From Tribonema minus (lineage: Eukaryota > Sar > Xanthophyceae > Tribonematales > Tribonemataceae): a stretch of DNA of 64,000 nucleotides. Of this stretch, positions 1 through 12,600 are shown in pieces. A program made the translations under genes and the position numbers. The notes beneath the pieces were generated by a model, which made no database searches, was not told where the DNA came from, and saw only the letters and a list, made by a program, of their open reading frames with translations. Each line of letters starts with the position of its first letter. Positions within the stretch are counted from its first letter, which is position 1. The DNA is taken from assembly GCA_017506865.1 (NCBI GenBank), contig JAFCMP010000517.1, positions 496,001 to 560,000 on the forward strand, given 5' to 3'.

Positions 1-681
1 GTAGGGACGGGGGGGGGGGTATGGGGGTGTGAGGGCCTGAGTGCAGGCAGGCTTCATTCCTAACGGCATGCAGAGGTTGGGATGTCAGCGAATTGAAGGC
101 TCTAAAATCAATGCTGCATTAAGATTGTGTACTGCACATGCATTGTTTGTCGGTAGGCTGTGTAGAGCTCGGTGCGCACAAATCAATTCCACTGCGCGTG
201 CAACTGCGCGCCACTCCCTTTGTATGGACACATGAAAGCTGTGCTGTCATCGTTTTGAAGCAGTTCATGCTTGGGATAACAGCTCCCAACCCCAATGCAT
301 TGTTGCTGTAGCAGGCGTGTGGCTATGATGCTACCCTGCGCACACGCACTTATGCGCCACTGTTTTGACGTACAGCAGACCAGCACGCCAGGGCCTGGCC
401 AGTCATTGCACCCTGCACTGCCTCCACTTCTGCAGCAAACTCTACCGCATGTGTCGTCTTGCGCTGTGATTTACAAGTAATTTCATGAAGAAATACCATT
501 CCTTGTGAAATGTGCAGTTGGGGCGAGTAGCCCTGGCCCCTAAAAACCACCCCACCTAAAAGCATTCAGTAGTAAAGCGCCCTGATAAAAGCCAGGCTGC
601 ACACAATGTATGTGCACATGCCAATGCGAGTACATGCGTGCACTCAACTGGACTGCCGTGTACTCGTGTGGACGTGCGCAG
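1..681 (+). other. Upstream intron of the dynein gene
   Basis: No coding exon is visible here. The stretch ends in an AG acceptor at 680-681, directly before a coding dynein exon that opens in the AAA2 module, so it is read as the intron separating that exon from AAA1-encoding exons outside the window. It starts with a G-run (about 9-19). Small open frames in it show no family resemblance. Confidence 0.6.
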
Positions 682-3600
682 GACTGGAAGGATGGCGTGC
701 TGAGCATCATCATGCGCGGCATGTCCAAAAACTTCAGCGACCAGGGGTTCTACGAGTACCAGACGTACAAGTGGGTGGTCTTGGATGGCGACATCGACGC
801 GGTGTGGATCGAGTCCATGAACACTGTCATGGACGACAACAAGGTCAGTAAAGCTGGTACTGACCGCAGACTGGCCTGCAGAGTTGGTGCTTCGGTCGCA
901 CCTGTAGGTATGTATGTATGCATTTTTTAATGTAGCCTCAAATGAAGGCATATCAGCTTGAGGCTGCAGTCACAGCAGAGCTCAAAGCATCCCTTGCACC
1001 AAAAGCGGGCAGCATTCGCAAGTGGTCATTTTGTGCCTGCCATGTGTGAAGCGCTGCAAGGAGGGCTGGAAAAATCAAGCAGGAGGAAGCGGTTGTATAG
1101 TGACATTCAACGGAAACCAACCTTGGCACTTCAAGTGTCACTTAAAGTGTCACTTCAAGTATGATTTGAAGGCGATTTAAAAGTCACCGTGCGTCTGTGT
1201 TCCTGGTCACACTACAACAGTAATCTCTACTCAAGTGCAGTGTGTGCAAGATCGCGCCAGAAGACATGTGTCAAAACCAAGCTATCCCAAGTCACGCCCA
1301 CAAAATTACATTGGTGCCATTTGTGTTTACCTAGTGCATATCCAAGGAGCATACACCAAGACTCAGGGTCTGCTGCGGCATGCCTACATACCCCTGCTGT
1401 TACCGTACGCTTCAGTCCTCAACGCCTGCCCTATATCTTTGCACGCGCCCGCAGGTGCTGACGCTGGTCTCCAACAAGTGCATGTACCGCACTGCTGCTG
1501 CTACCGTACACTCCGAACCTCAACGCCTGCCCCTAGTCCGCCAACCCTGCGCGCAGGTGCTGTCGCTGGTGTCCAATAAGTGCATGTACCCCTCTGCTGC
1601 TGCGGCATGTGCGCTTTAACCCTCAACGCCTGCCCCTATTCCGCCTCACCTGCGCGCAGGTGCTGACGTTGGTGTCAAACGAGCGCGTGCCGCTGAGCGA
1701 CGCCATGCGCATGGTCTTTGAGATCAACTCCCTCAAGAACGCCACGCCCGCCACTGTCTCGCGTGCGGGCATCCTCTTCATCAATGAGTCCGACGTCGGC
1801 TGGCGCCCCTTCGTGGAGAGCTGGGCCGCCAAGCGCGAGGACGCCGCGGAACGCGCCGCGCTCCTGGGACTGTTCTCCAAGTACGTTGACGCCACCAGCA
1901 TGCTCGTGCGCAAGGGCTACAAGGAGGTGACGCCGCTGCGCGTCCTCAACAAGGTCTGCACGATCGTGTACCTCCTGGAGGGGCTGCTAGAGGGGGTAGC
2001 GCCGGAGTCCAAGGGGGCCCCCGACCTGCTGGAGAACCTCTTTGTCTTTGCGCTGTGCTGGGCGTTCGGGGGGCCCATGGTCGTGGACAAGGCCGCGGAC
2101 TACCGGCGCAAGTTCTCGGAGGAGCTCTGCAGCACGTTCCCCTTTGCCGCGTCGCACTTCCCCAAGGACGCCACGGTCTTCGACTGCTTCTTCGACCCCG
2201 CCGCCAACGCCTTTGCGAGCTGGGCCACCAAGGTTCCCCCCTACGTCGCGGTGCCCATAGGCACGGGCGCGGGGGAGACCCCCTTCAGTCAGCTGAGCGT
2301 TGCCACGACCGACACGGTGCGGCTCAGCACGCTCATGGACCTGCTGGTGCGGCGCGGCCGCTTCATGATGCTGGTGGGAACCGCGGGCACCGGCAAGACG
2401 AGCATCATCAAGAACTACCTCGGGGGGCTCGACAAGGACGCCGACGGCCTGCTCAGCGTCAACATCAACATGAGCTACTACAGCGACTCCGCCGCGCTGC
2501 AGCAGGAGCTCGAACTTCACATCGACAAGCGCTCCGGGCGGCGCTTCGGCCCGCCCGCCACCAAGCGCATGGTGTACTTTGTGGACGACGTGAACCTGCC
2601 CTACGTGGAGACGTACGGCACGCAGAATGCCATCGCGCTGCTCACGCAGCTGGTCGGCTACGGCACCATTTTCGACAGGACGGACCTCGGCTTCCGCAAG
2701 GAGATTGTGGACGTGCAGTTTGTCAGCGCCATGAACCCCACCGCAGGTGAGCGCTGATGCGGCGTGCGGGTGTTGTTGCATCTGGCGCAGTGGCGTGGTC
2801 AACTGGTGACGCGCCATTTGCATTTGAGCATGAGATGCAGTGTGCGACGCCTGAGCTTGCTGCAAACTTCAGTTTGAATGCCATTGTGCACTGATGGTGC
2901 TATTGAAGCAGCTTCAGTTGCCATGTGCGCCAGCTACACAGAGTTGCTGCAGTGAAAAGGGGCGGTGTGATGCTTGCACAGTGCTTTGCAGAGTGGCCAA
3001 TCCGCAATCCCCCATTGTGCACCCTCCCAGCGACTTCCCCCCTTGTACACACATACCTCACCCCCAAATCGCTTCCGTCTCCTCCCCCCCCCCCGCCCGC
3101 AGGGTCCTTTGAGATCTGCGAGCGCCTCCAGCGCCACTTTGCCACCTTCTGCGCCAGCATGCCCTCCACCGCGGACCTGCGCGGCATCTACGGCTCCATC
3201 TTTGCGGGGCACCTCACGGGCTTCCCCGCCGCGGCCGCCGCCATGAGCGAGCGCATAGTGGACGCCTCCATCGCGCTGCACCGCCTCGTTGCCGAGAAAT
3301 TCCTGCCGAGCGCCGTCAAGTTCACGTACAACTGGAACATGCGTGAGCTGAGCAATGTGTTTGCGGGCATGTTGTTGGCGACGCCGGGCTCCGGCGGCGG
3401 CGCGCCGCTCGCGCTGGCGCGGCTGTGGCTGCACGAGTGCGAGCGCGTCTTCCGCGACCGCCTGCTCACCGAGGAGGACCTCGCGGGGTTTGACGTGATG
3501 CTACAGGACGTGTCCAAGAAGCACCTGACGGAGCTGCAGACTGGCATGTTCGAGCGCCCCGTGGTGTTTACGGACTTTGCGGGGAAGGCATCGGGCGGTG

Positions 3601-6600
3601 GCGGCGACTACTCTGCGGTGCCGTCCATCGCCAAGCTCAAGCAGGTGAGGGGTGCTGCTATTGTGTGTGGGGGGGGTGTTGGGTGTTATGGAGGGGGGGA
3701 GGGGGGCAGCAGCAGTGCTCTGCGGTTGAGAAGCGCTGCCACTGTGCCCACAGAGTTGTAATCGAGGTACGAGCACGTGCAGCATGCAATCACCGCCGGT
3801 GTGTGCGCGGGCAGGCACAAGTACTTGTTGAAGTTGGTCGAGCAAGCGCCAGCAGCATGAGCAATGTGGAGCGTCACAGGCTCACTTCACAATAGCGTAC
3901 ACTACTTCCACATTGTGCACGATACACGTCACTCACCACACTGCAACGCGCGCACGCGTTCTCACCCAGGTCCTGGACGGCAAGCTCCCTACTTTCAAAA
4001 TACAGTGTTTGCTACTAACCCTAACCCTAAACCCTGAGCACAACACACTTACCCTGAAAAACTGCAATTTGCACGCATCCTCACCCAGGTCTTGGACGAC
4101 AAGCTCCCTACGTCAATACAGTGTTTGCTACTCTCAAATTTTAATCACAATGCTCTTCCGCTCAAGAATTGCAATGCGCGCGCGCATTCGCGCCAGGTTC
4201 TGGTTGGCAAAATACAGTGTTTGCCACTATCATATTTACACAACACACGACACTGAATAATTGCAATTCGCACGTACATTCTCAACCCAGGTCCTCGATG
4301 GCAAGCTCCAGGAGTACAACGAGTCCAACGCCATGATGGACCTCGTCCTGTTTGAGCAAGCCATGGAGCACGTGACGCGCATCTGTCGCATCATAGGGCG
4401 CCCATCCGGCAACGCCATGCTCATAGGCGTCGGCGGCAGCGGCAAGCAGTCGCTCAGCAGGCTGTCGGCCTTCATCTGCGGCTTCGACGTGCGCCAGCTG
4501 GCGGTGACGGCCAGCTTCAAGGTGCGTGCTTTGTGAGGTTGTTGTTGAAGTTGCACACTGGTGATGTGCAATTTGCCTTTACTCTGCATTTGCTTTTGCT
4601 CTGCGGCAACCAAGTATCCGGCAGTCGCGCTCATTCTTCATCCATCATGACCTTTTTTCAAAAGCGACGTCAAGGCAGAATGGTGCTCGGCCTCCTTGTG
4701 CGGTGGCGTTATTTCATGACGGAGCCGCTGATGACCATATTAAGCATCATAGCGACATGCAAGGCCACCTGCCCCAGCGGGTATGTAGGTGCGTCACGCG
4801 TGCAATGCCTGTGTGCTGCAGTGGTAACTTAAGTCAAAAGAGGCCCTGTTTGGTACCATTGCCAGCATCAGGATCACAATGTAAGATGACATGCATCGTA
4901 GACTGGTTGGTGACAACGTTTTTTAAACGCAGCACAGCGGCGCAATGCAGACAGTATCATCTTCATGAAGAAAGGTCCATGTGCTCAACAGGGATCACAC
5001 AGTTGTGCATGCCGCCGGCATGCTGCAGCTGTGATTTGAGCTTATCACACGCGCAATGTCGGTCGGTCATGAAATCGACGGTGCAAGCCCCGAAGCAGGC
5101 CTGTACAACATCATAATCTTTTCAACTTTAGGCGCACTGTGAAACTTGGCCAAACGTACCTGCAACAACCTGGGTGTACTGACCATTAACGCATTACGCG
5201 CACAATGTCCGCACATTGCCACGCCTGCCTCAGGTGGAGGACCTGAAGGAGGCCCTGCGCGAGATGTTCAGGACGGCAGGCGTCAAGGGCAACCCTCTCA
5301 TGCTCCTCATGACAGACGGCCAGATTGTGGACGACCACTTCCTTATTAGCATCAACGCGATCCTGGCCAACGGCTGGGTCAGCGACCTGTTTGCCAAGGA
5401 CGAGGTCGACCAGTTGCTTGGGGGCCTCAGGAATGAGGCCAAGGCGTGCGGCGTGCCCGACACGCCGGAGAGCATGATGGACTTCCTCGTGCAGCGTGTC
5501 AAGGTATGCTACATAAGCAGGGCTAGGGCTGTAGGGGTAGGTTGCGCGGTGTGCCAGACATGCGGGACAGCATGTACTCACTGCCCTGTGCAGTGCGTCG
5601 AGGTATATATGCTACATGGGTAGGGCTACTAGGGTTGTAGTTAGGGGTAGGTTGCGCAGCGTGCCGGGCATCCGGGACAGCATGCACTCCGGCATGCAGT
5701 GCATTAGGGTGTGATTTTCAAAGCAGGGCTTTAGGGTGAAGGGTAGGCTAGACAGGTCAGGGCTTCAAGATTGAGGTTATCATGGGTCAGGCGGGTGCGC
5801 GCCGTAGAACACTTTTGGATATCGTAGTGCAGCGTCAAAGGTGTGCTACATGTTGAGTTTTTTTACCATAAGGTAGACCTCAACCCTGATGGGCAAAGCT
5901 GTGTCGCTGACCGCAGTTGTGTGCAACACCAGTTCATGATGAGAAGTGGGGGACGCCCCCCCCCCCCCCCCCCCCCGCCCCCCCCCTCCCCTTCTCCCCT
6001 TCCCCGCCAGGCCAATCTGCACTCAGCTCAAATCCCATAATTGCCATGAAATCAGCACACGCGGCTCATCCTTGCACTCTCAGCAGCCACATTAACCCTG
6101 CCTTACCCCCCCCCCCCCGCCCCCCCCTATCTTCTTTGTCAGGCCAACCTGCACGTGGTGCTGTGCTTCAGCCCGGTGGGCGACGTGTTCCGCATACGCG
6201 CGCGCCGCTTCCCCGGGCTCATCAACTGCACCACCATTGACTTCTTCCACCCGTGGCCGCGCGAGGCGCTCATCTCTGTGGCCAGCCGCTTCTTGGCGGA
6301 TGTCGACCTCGGCGACGAGGTACTTTTTCACACTTCAAGTATACTTTGAAGTATACTTTGAAGTACTTTTCTGTATGTACTGGTGCACAACACATTAAGT
6401 ATAGTGAGTATATAGCAGTTGCACTTTCTACATTGCAGCAATTTGCATTTGCTTGAATTTCAGTGGACGAGGTGCACAACACTAATGAGTACTTCGAAGT
6501 ATGATGAATATGAATATACATGCGTGCTTCAGGCAGACGTCGACGTCGGTGACAAGGTGAGTGATGCACGTATATATGTGTACATACATGCATACTTTTG

Positions 6601-9600
6601 ATGCATGTATTCTATTGATGTATACACTTCAAATTAAAACGTCTACACTTACGGTTTAGCTGTATGAGGTTGCAGTTTGTGTATGAGCGAGTGTGTCACG
6701 CATGCAAAGCGCTCATGGTTTAGAGGTAGGGTCAGGGCCAGCCCTAATCCTAGCTTGAAGGTAATGAAGAGAGACCGCTTCGCTCAAGAGGTCAGTGCAA
6801 TCTGTGCGGAGTCAGGCATGCAATAACCGCTCAGGCTGGCTCTGTCATTCATGCAAAGTCTAAAAGGCTGACTGCGCTGAATGCATGATTGTGTCTTTGG
6901 CTCAGCAATAAGGTCCATAGGAAGGGCAGTGTCATTGTCAGCACCACTGAAAGCACAACTATCAATGTTGCGAACCCAGGTTCACATGTGTAAACTCAGC
7001 TATCGCTACTTGCCCACTGCAGGATCTTGAGTTGACGCAGGCACGTCATTGGCATGGTGATCTCACTAAGGGTTAGGGTTAGCATACCCCTAGCCCCTAG
7101 CTTTAATTAAAACTTACAGATCACTGATGACTATAACGAATGGCCATCATTGTCAATAACATAAGTGGCATCTCACCGCTCATCACGGCCACTGCTCGCT
7201 TGTCACCGCAGGAGACCAAGACGTCTCTAGCGCTGCACATGGCCGAAGAGCACCTTAGCGTCACGCAGACCAGCAAGGACTACTACGATACGCAGCGCCG
7301 ATACAACTACGTCACGCCCAAGTCCTATTTGGAGCTTATTGGCTTCTACAAGTTCCTGCTGGACCAGAAACGATCGGAGGTGCAGCGCCAGATTGACCGC
7401 CTGGACGTCGGCCTGAGCACGCTGCGCAAGACGGCCGCCGACGTCGCGGAACTTCAGGTAGGCGACGCACAACAGTTATTGTTGCAGTTACTGGTCTTGC
7501 CGGAGCCGGTTTTGTTTTGAGATAGTTTTGATTCCCCCAATTTCTTCCTTTTTGTAAGGTCATACTTGAATGCTTCTATCACATGCTGCGCAAGACGGCC
7601 GCCGACGTCGCGGAACTCCAGGTGGGTAACGCACCACGGCTGTTGCTGTTGCAGTTGATGGACTGGGCCCTTGGATTGATGATTGAACAATTATGTTCCC
7701 CACAAGTTCGCTTTGACATGAGTTTAAACTCAAAATATTGTACGCTGCGCAAGACACAGAACTGCATATGGGTGACGCACCGCGGGTGTTGCACTCTGCG
7801 CACGGGTGTTGCACTCTGCGCATGGGTTGTTGGCTGCGAGCGCAAGTACCCTCACCTCTCACCGCTACCTCCTCTTGCTGCGGCACAATAATAAGCACAC
7901 GATCTGATCCCAATACCCATCCCACACCCACCGCAACTCTGCCCCCCCTCACCTGTCAGGTGGACCTCAAGCACACCATGGTCAAGGTGGAGGAGAAGAA
8001 GGCCGCCACCGACGAACTCCTCGTAGAGATGGGCGTGCAACGTGAAGACGCAGAGCGTCAGCGCGCAGCAGCTAGCATAGAGGCGGAGAAGGCTGCCAGT
8101 GCTAGCGCAAGCGCGTCGCGCATTGAGAAGGAGGCGGAGACCGAACTGAGCGCTGCTGAACCCGCCATGAAGGCCGCCGCCGCGGCGGTGGACTGCCTGT
8201 CCAAGAGCATGCTCACGGAGCTCAAGTCGCTGCCCAAGCCGCCGCAGGTACGCTGCGCGATGTGTACTGCTCCAGTGTAGTGTTGTGCGAAGGGACGTGC
8301 GGGAAGCAGGGGTTGCTGCGACGTGTGCGCAGCTGTGTGGCGGCAACGCACACAATGCCGCTGAGGCCACCACGGGCGCTGCAACCGCAGGTTGCGTATT
8401 TGCCAGATCAATGATGACTTGCTTGCACAGATCACGGCTTGCGCTACGAAAACTGCGAGAAGAACAGTACACTCGATGAAGGTGGGCGTGCTTGTGTGCT
8501 GTTTTGGCATCTTTAAAGAGGCTAATAAGCAGCCTTGACTGAGCATAGATTGACAAGCTTCACAGGAGCTGTCTGCTGTCATGGAAGGGGCTACACATGG
8601 CACTTTCATAGGAACAGTCCTTTTGAAGCCGTATCTCATTCCTTACGCACTCCTTTGCAAAGCGGCTGGTCTCCGCATCAGCAGCTGCATCAATTGCACT
8701 CACAATTGCAGAGCACTGCCACTGCCCTAGCACTGGTGCTGAGCGCTGCTGCACTGATGCCACACTTCTCCCTGCGTGCCACACAGGGCGTGGACAAGGT
8801 CACCAAGGCAGTGCTCATCCTGGTGGAGAAGGAGTTCAAGACGCACACGTGGGACCGCGCCAAGAAGATGATGGCCAACGTCGACGCCTTCAAGAACTCG
8901 CTCGTCGCCTTCCGCGGCGAAGACATCACTGAGAACGAAATTGCCAAGGTGAGCGGACAGTCATTGTGGTGGTGCCGTGAGGCTACAGGTTCGCTGCATT
9001 TTGTTTTCTGGTGCCTGATGTTGTACAGTGCTGTATTTGAATGTCAGCTTGTTGTTCGCAAGAGCGTGCAGCGCCGCTGCGGCAGCTACCGCTCTCTTCA
9101 CCAGAGGTCTCATGCATACACTACACCATGCTGCATGCCACGTGTATGTAAGCACACACTACTGGACACGTACACGCCATTCAGATCAATACGCAGGCAT
9201 CACAGACAAACTCACAGTACCCTTGACCCCCCCTCTCCCCCCCCCCAATACCCTGACACGTCAGGTGGAGCCCATCCTGAGCGACCCCGAGTTCACGGTT
9301 GAGAACATGAAGGCCAAGTCCGCCGCCGCCGCCAACCTCTGCTCGTGGGTCATCTCCATCTACACCTTCAACCGCATCTACGTCAAGGTCAAGCCGCTCA
9401 TGGACTCCCTCGAGTCCGCGCGCGCGTCCAAGGCCGCCGCCGACGAATCTCTGCGAATCTCTACCGAGGCCGTGGCGGGCGTCGAAGCGCGGCTCAAGCA
9501 ACTTGAAGACCGTTTCACCGAGGCCACTGAAGACAAGGCGCGAGTGGAGGCGGAGGCTGCCGCGTGTCTCGCGCGGTTGGGCCTTGCGGAGAGACTCGTG

Positions 9601-12600
9601 GGGGGGCTGTCGAGCGAGAACGAGCGCTGGGGGCGCGAGATTGAGAAGCTCAAGGACAATGCGACGACGCTGGTTGGCGACTGCATGATCGCCGCGGGGT
9701 TCGTGTCGTACGTGGGCGCCTTCGACTCGGACAACAGGTCAGAGCGATGGCAGAGGCTTGGCAGCAGTGAGAAAAAGACGTGTAGCAGCAGTGGTAGTGG
9801 TGGTGGTGGTGGTAGTGGCACAATGCTGCATATGCGGAATACAGTCCCAAAATGTGTTGGTACCGAGTCCTTGAAAGTTCACGCAAAGCTACACTTGCCA
9901 GTACCATCTGCAATTTGCGAAGTATGCAAGTACGCTCTGCTACGGCCGTTGCTTCACTCGAGCAGCATGTCATGTCATTAAGCCAAAGCCACTGCAACGC
10001 AAAATGCCAGTTTCTGCCATGATGCACAGCGGCGGCTGCCATCACGCGCACCTGACCCCCTCCCCATACCACCCCCAAACCTCAATTCTAATCCTAACCC
10101 TAATCCCCCCCTGCCCACTCCCATGCCCCCTTCAGAAACGCGCTGTGGCGCGGTATCTGGATGCCCGATTTGGAGGCCAAGCGTATCCCCCTAACTCCTG
10201 GCGTGGATCCCTTGGCGCTGCTCACCAACGACGGCAACAACGCGCGCATGATCAGCGAGGGCCTGCCCGCAGACCGCATCTCCATTGAGAACGGCTCCAT
10301 CATCACGTCCTGCAAGCGCTGGCCGCTCATCATCGACCCGCAGGCGCAGGTGAGATGATATAGGCGATAGCGCTTCAAGTGTTAGATTACAATCAAATGA
10401 TAAGTGAACGTAAGTTATGAGTGAATGTGGTCTTGCGGCGTGGCACCAGCCATTAGCGTATTCCACATGCTGACTGTAGGTTGCAGGCAAGCTTGTCGTA
10501 AGCTGAAGCAGGTGATACTGTCAATCACACTGTCATGGAGTGTGCTCATGGGCGTCATCACGATCAACCGCAGCACGTGAGTCATATGTGACTCACATGG
10601 GCTGGTCCACGCTTCTGCAGATGAGACAGCTTTATATGTACCTGATCTTGTAAGCCTTGAGCACATGTCACTTTCGGACTGTAGGCGCGCGCAGTTGTGC
10701 ACGGCGCGCTCTTCACACTTCACCAGTGCACTCTCTGCAACTGCCCATCCCCACTTGCTTGCTGCTGCTAAGACATGTCACTTCGTGGCGCCAATAGCAG
10801 TCGCGCAGTAAAGGTGCTCAGTTGGGGCTAGGGTTTGGTTAGCTCTAACCCTACATGTACCTCTCTAATCTAGCCCCTGCTTGGCCCCAGTCCTTCCCCT
10901 ACCCCTAAGTGCAGGGCATGAAATGCCTGTGGCAGTGTGAGAAGAAGAGCGCTAGGTTAGGCCTGACCTTACATGTACCCCTCTCAGATGTAGCCCTAGT
11001 CTGACCCCAGCCCTAACTCTGACCCCATGCACAGGGCATCAAGTGGCTGTGGCGGCGCAAATAGAAGAGCGCCAACTTAAAACCTAACCCTACACATACC
11101 CCCCTCAGCTAGCCCTACATAGACTGACCCCGCCCCTAACCCTCACCCCACGCGCAGGGCATCAAGTGGCTGCGGCGGCGCGAAGAGAAGGCCGGCGCGG
11201 GCCTGGCCGTGGTGCAGCTCACGCAGCGCAACTGGCTGCGCGCCGTGGAATCTGCCATCACTAACGGCTCCACGCTCATCATTGAGAACATTGGCGAGGA
11301 CATTGACGCCACGCTGGAGCCCGTGCTCGCGCGCGCCATCTACAAGAAGGGGCGCGCCCTGTACCTGAAGCTCGCAGGTGAGTTGGGGTAGGCTGGTATG
11401 CTGCTGATTACAGGTGGCTGGTACATGCCCTGTCTGTGGCGTTGCAGCCGCCAGCTACTGCAGCTACCTGCGGCGATAGTGGGTAGGCATGCTGGTGTCT
11501 GATATACAAACGTACCCTGCATTTCAGCTGGCACCATATCTGTGATGGTAGTGGGCAGGCTCGTCTGCTAATTGATATTGACACAGGGTTAGTGGTATTG
11601 ACACATGCTCTGTTGCGGCGTTGCAGCCCGCAGCATATCTCCGTTAGTAGCAGGTGCGCGAGGCAGGGCGCTCGCAAGTGACACAATAGCTAGGCTTGCC
11701 TAATTGTGACCATTTCAAAAGAAGGCGCAGTGCCAGAGCGCGATGTGCCACTTGTGAAAGTGTAGCATGGCCGTGTGGCACTGGCCCTGAATACAATGGC
11801 TGGACAATGGCAGTTGCGTTCATTGTGCGTCCTCAGTGACATTGTCATTGCGGCGTGTACGTGGCTGCTGAGCACATATGCGTGTACGTAGGCCAGCACG
11901 CGTGCTTACTCACATGACATATTGATGTCATACCATCCGTGCCATGCGCGCATGATCGCCTCCCCCTCTTGCTTGAAACTGGACCTTAAAGCCCAATTGA
12001 TCAACTGGAGCCAAAGCGAGCACCCTTGATTGAAGCCACTTGCATCAATCCTCAAGTCATCATGTTCACTCACTCTCACTCCGTGACGCCGCCGCAGGCG
12101 AGGAGGTGGAATACGACCCCGGCTTTCAACTGTACCTGCAGACCAAGCTCAGCAACCCGCACTACAAGCCCGAGATCGCCGCGCAGTGCACCCTCATCAA
12201 CTTCATTGCCACAGAGCGTGGTCTTGAAGATCAACTGCTTGCGCGAGTGGTGGGGGTCGAGAGGCCCGAGCTGGAGAAGCAGGCGCAGGAGCTGCAGCTT
12301 GCGTTCCAGACGTACAAGATGCAGCTGGTGCAGCTGGAGGACGACCTATTGGAGCGTCTTGCCAATGCGCCTGAAGACATCCTGTCTGACGTGCCGCTCA
12401 TCGAGGTGAGATGGTGATGCTCATCAACGACATGGCCATGATCAATGCGCCTGAGGAATGTAGGATGATGATCATCAATAACATGGTGATGCTCAACGCG
12501 CCCGAGGACATCCTGTCTGATGTGCTGCTCATCGAGGTGCGACACGGACGTATTGTGATGATGCTCATCGATAACATGGTCATAGTGATGATGCATTGTG

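Noticed and set aside
1455-1659. Echo copies as mutually exclusive exons
   Set aside because: No own donor and one runs into a stop; they extend the intron rather than forming complete exons.
1987-2865. Long open frame on the minus strand (292 codons)
   Set aside because: Mirror of the GC-rich dynein exon; low-complexity Arg/His/Ala protein, no family match, overlaps AAA2/AAA3 coding sequence.
4522-5233. Missing small dynein exon between VTASFK and VEDLKE
   Set aside because: Alignment by eye with human DNAH9 shows equal spacing across the junction, so nothing is missing.
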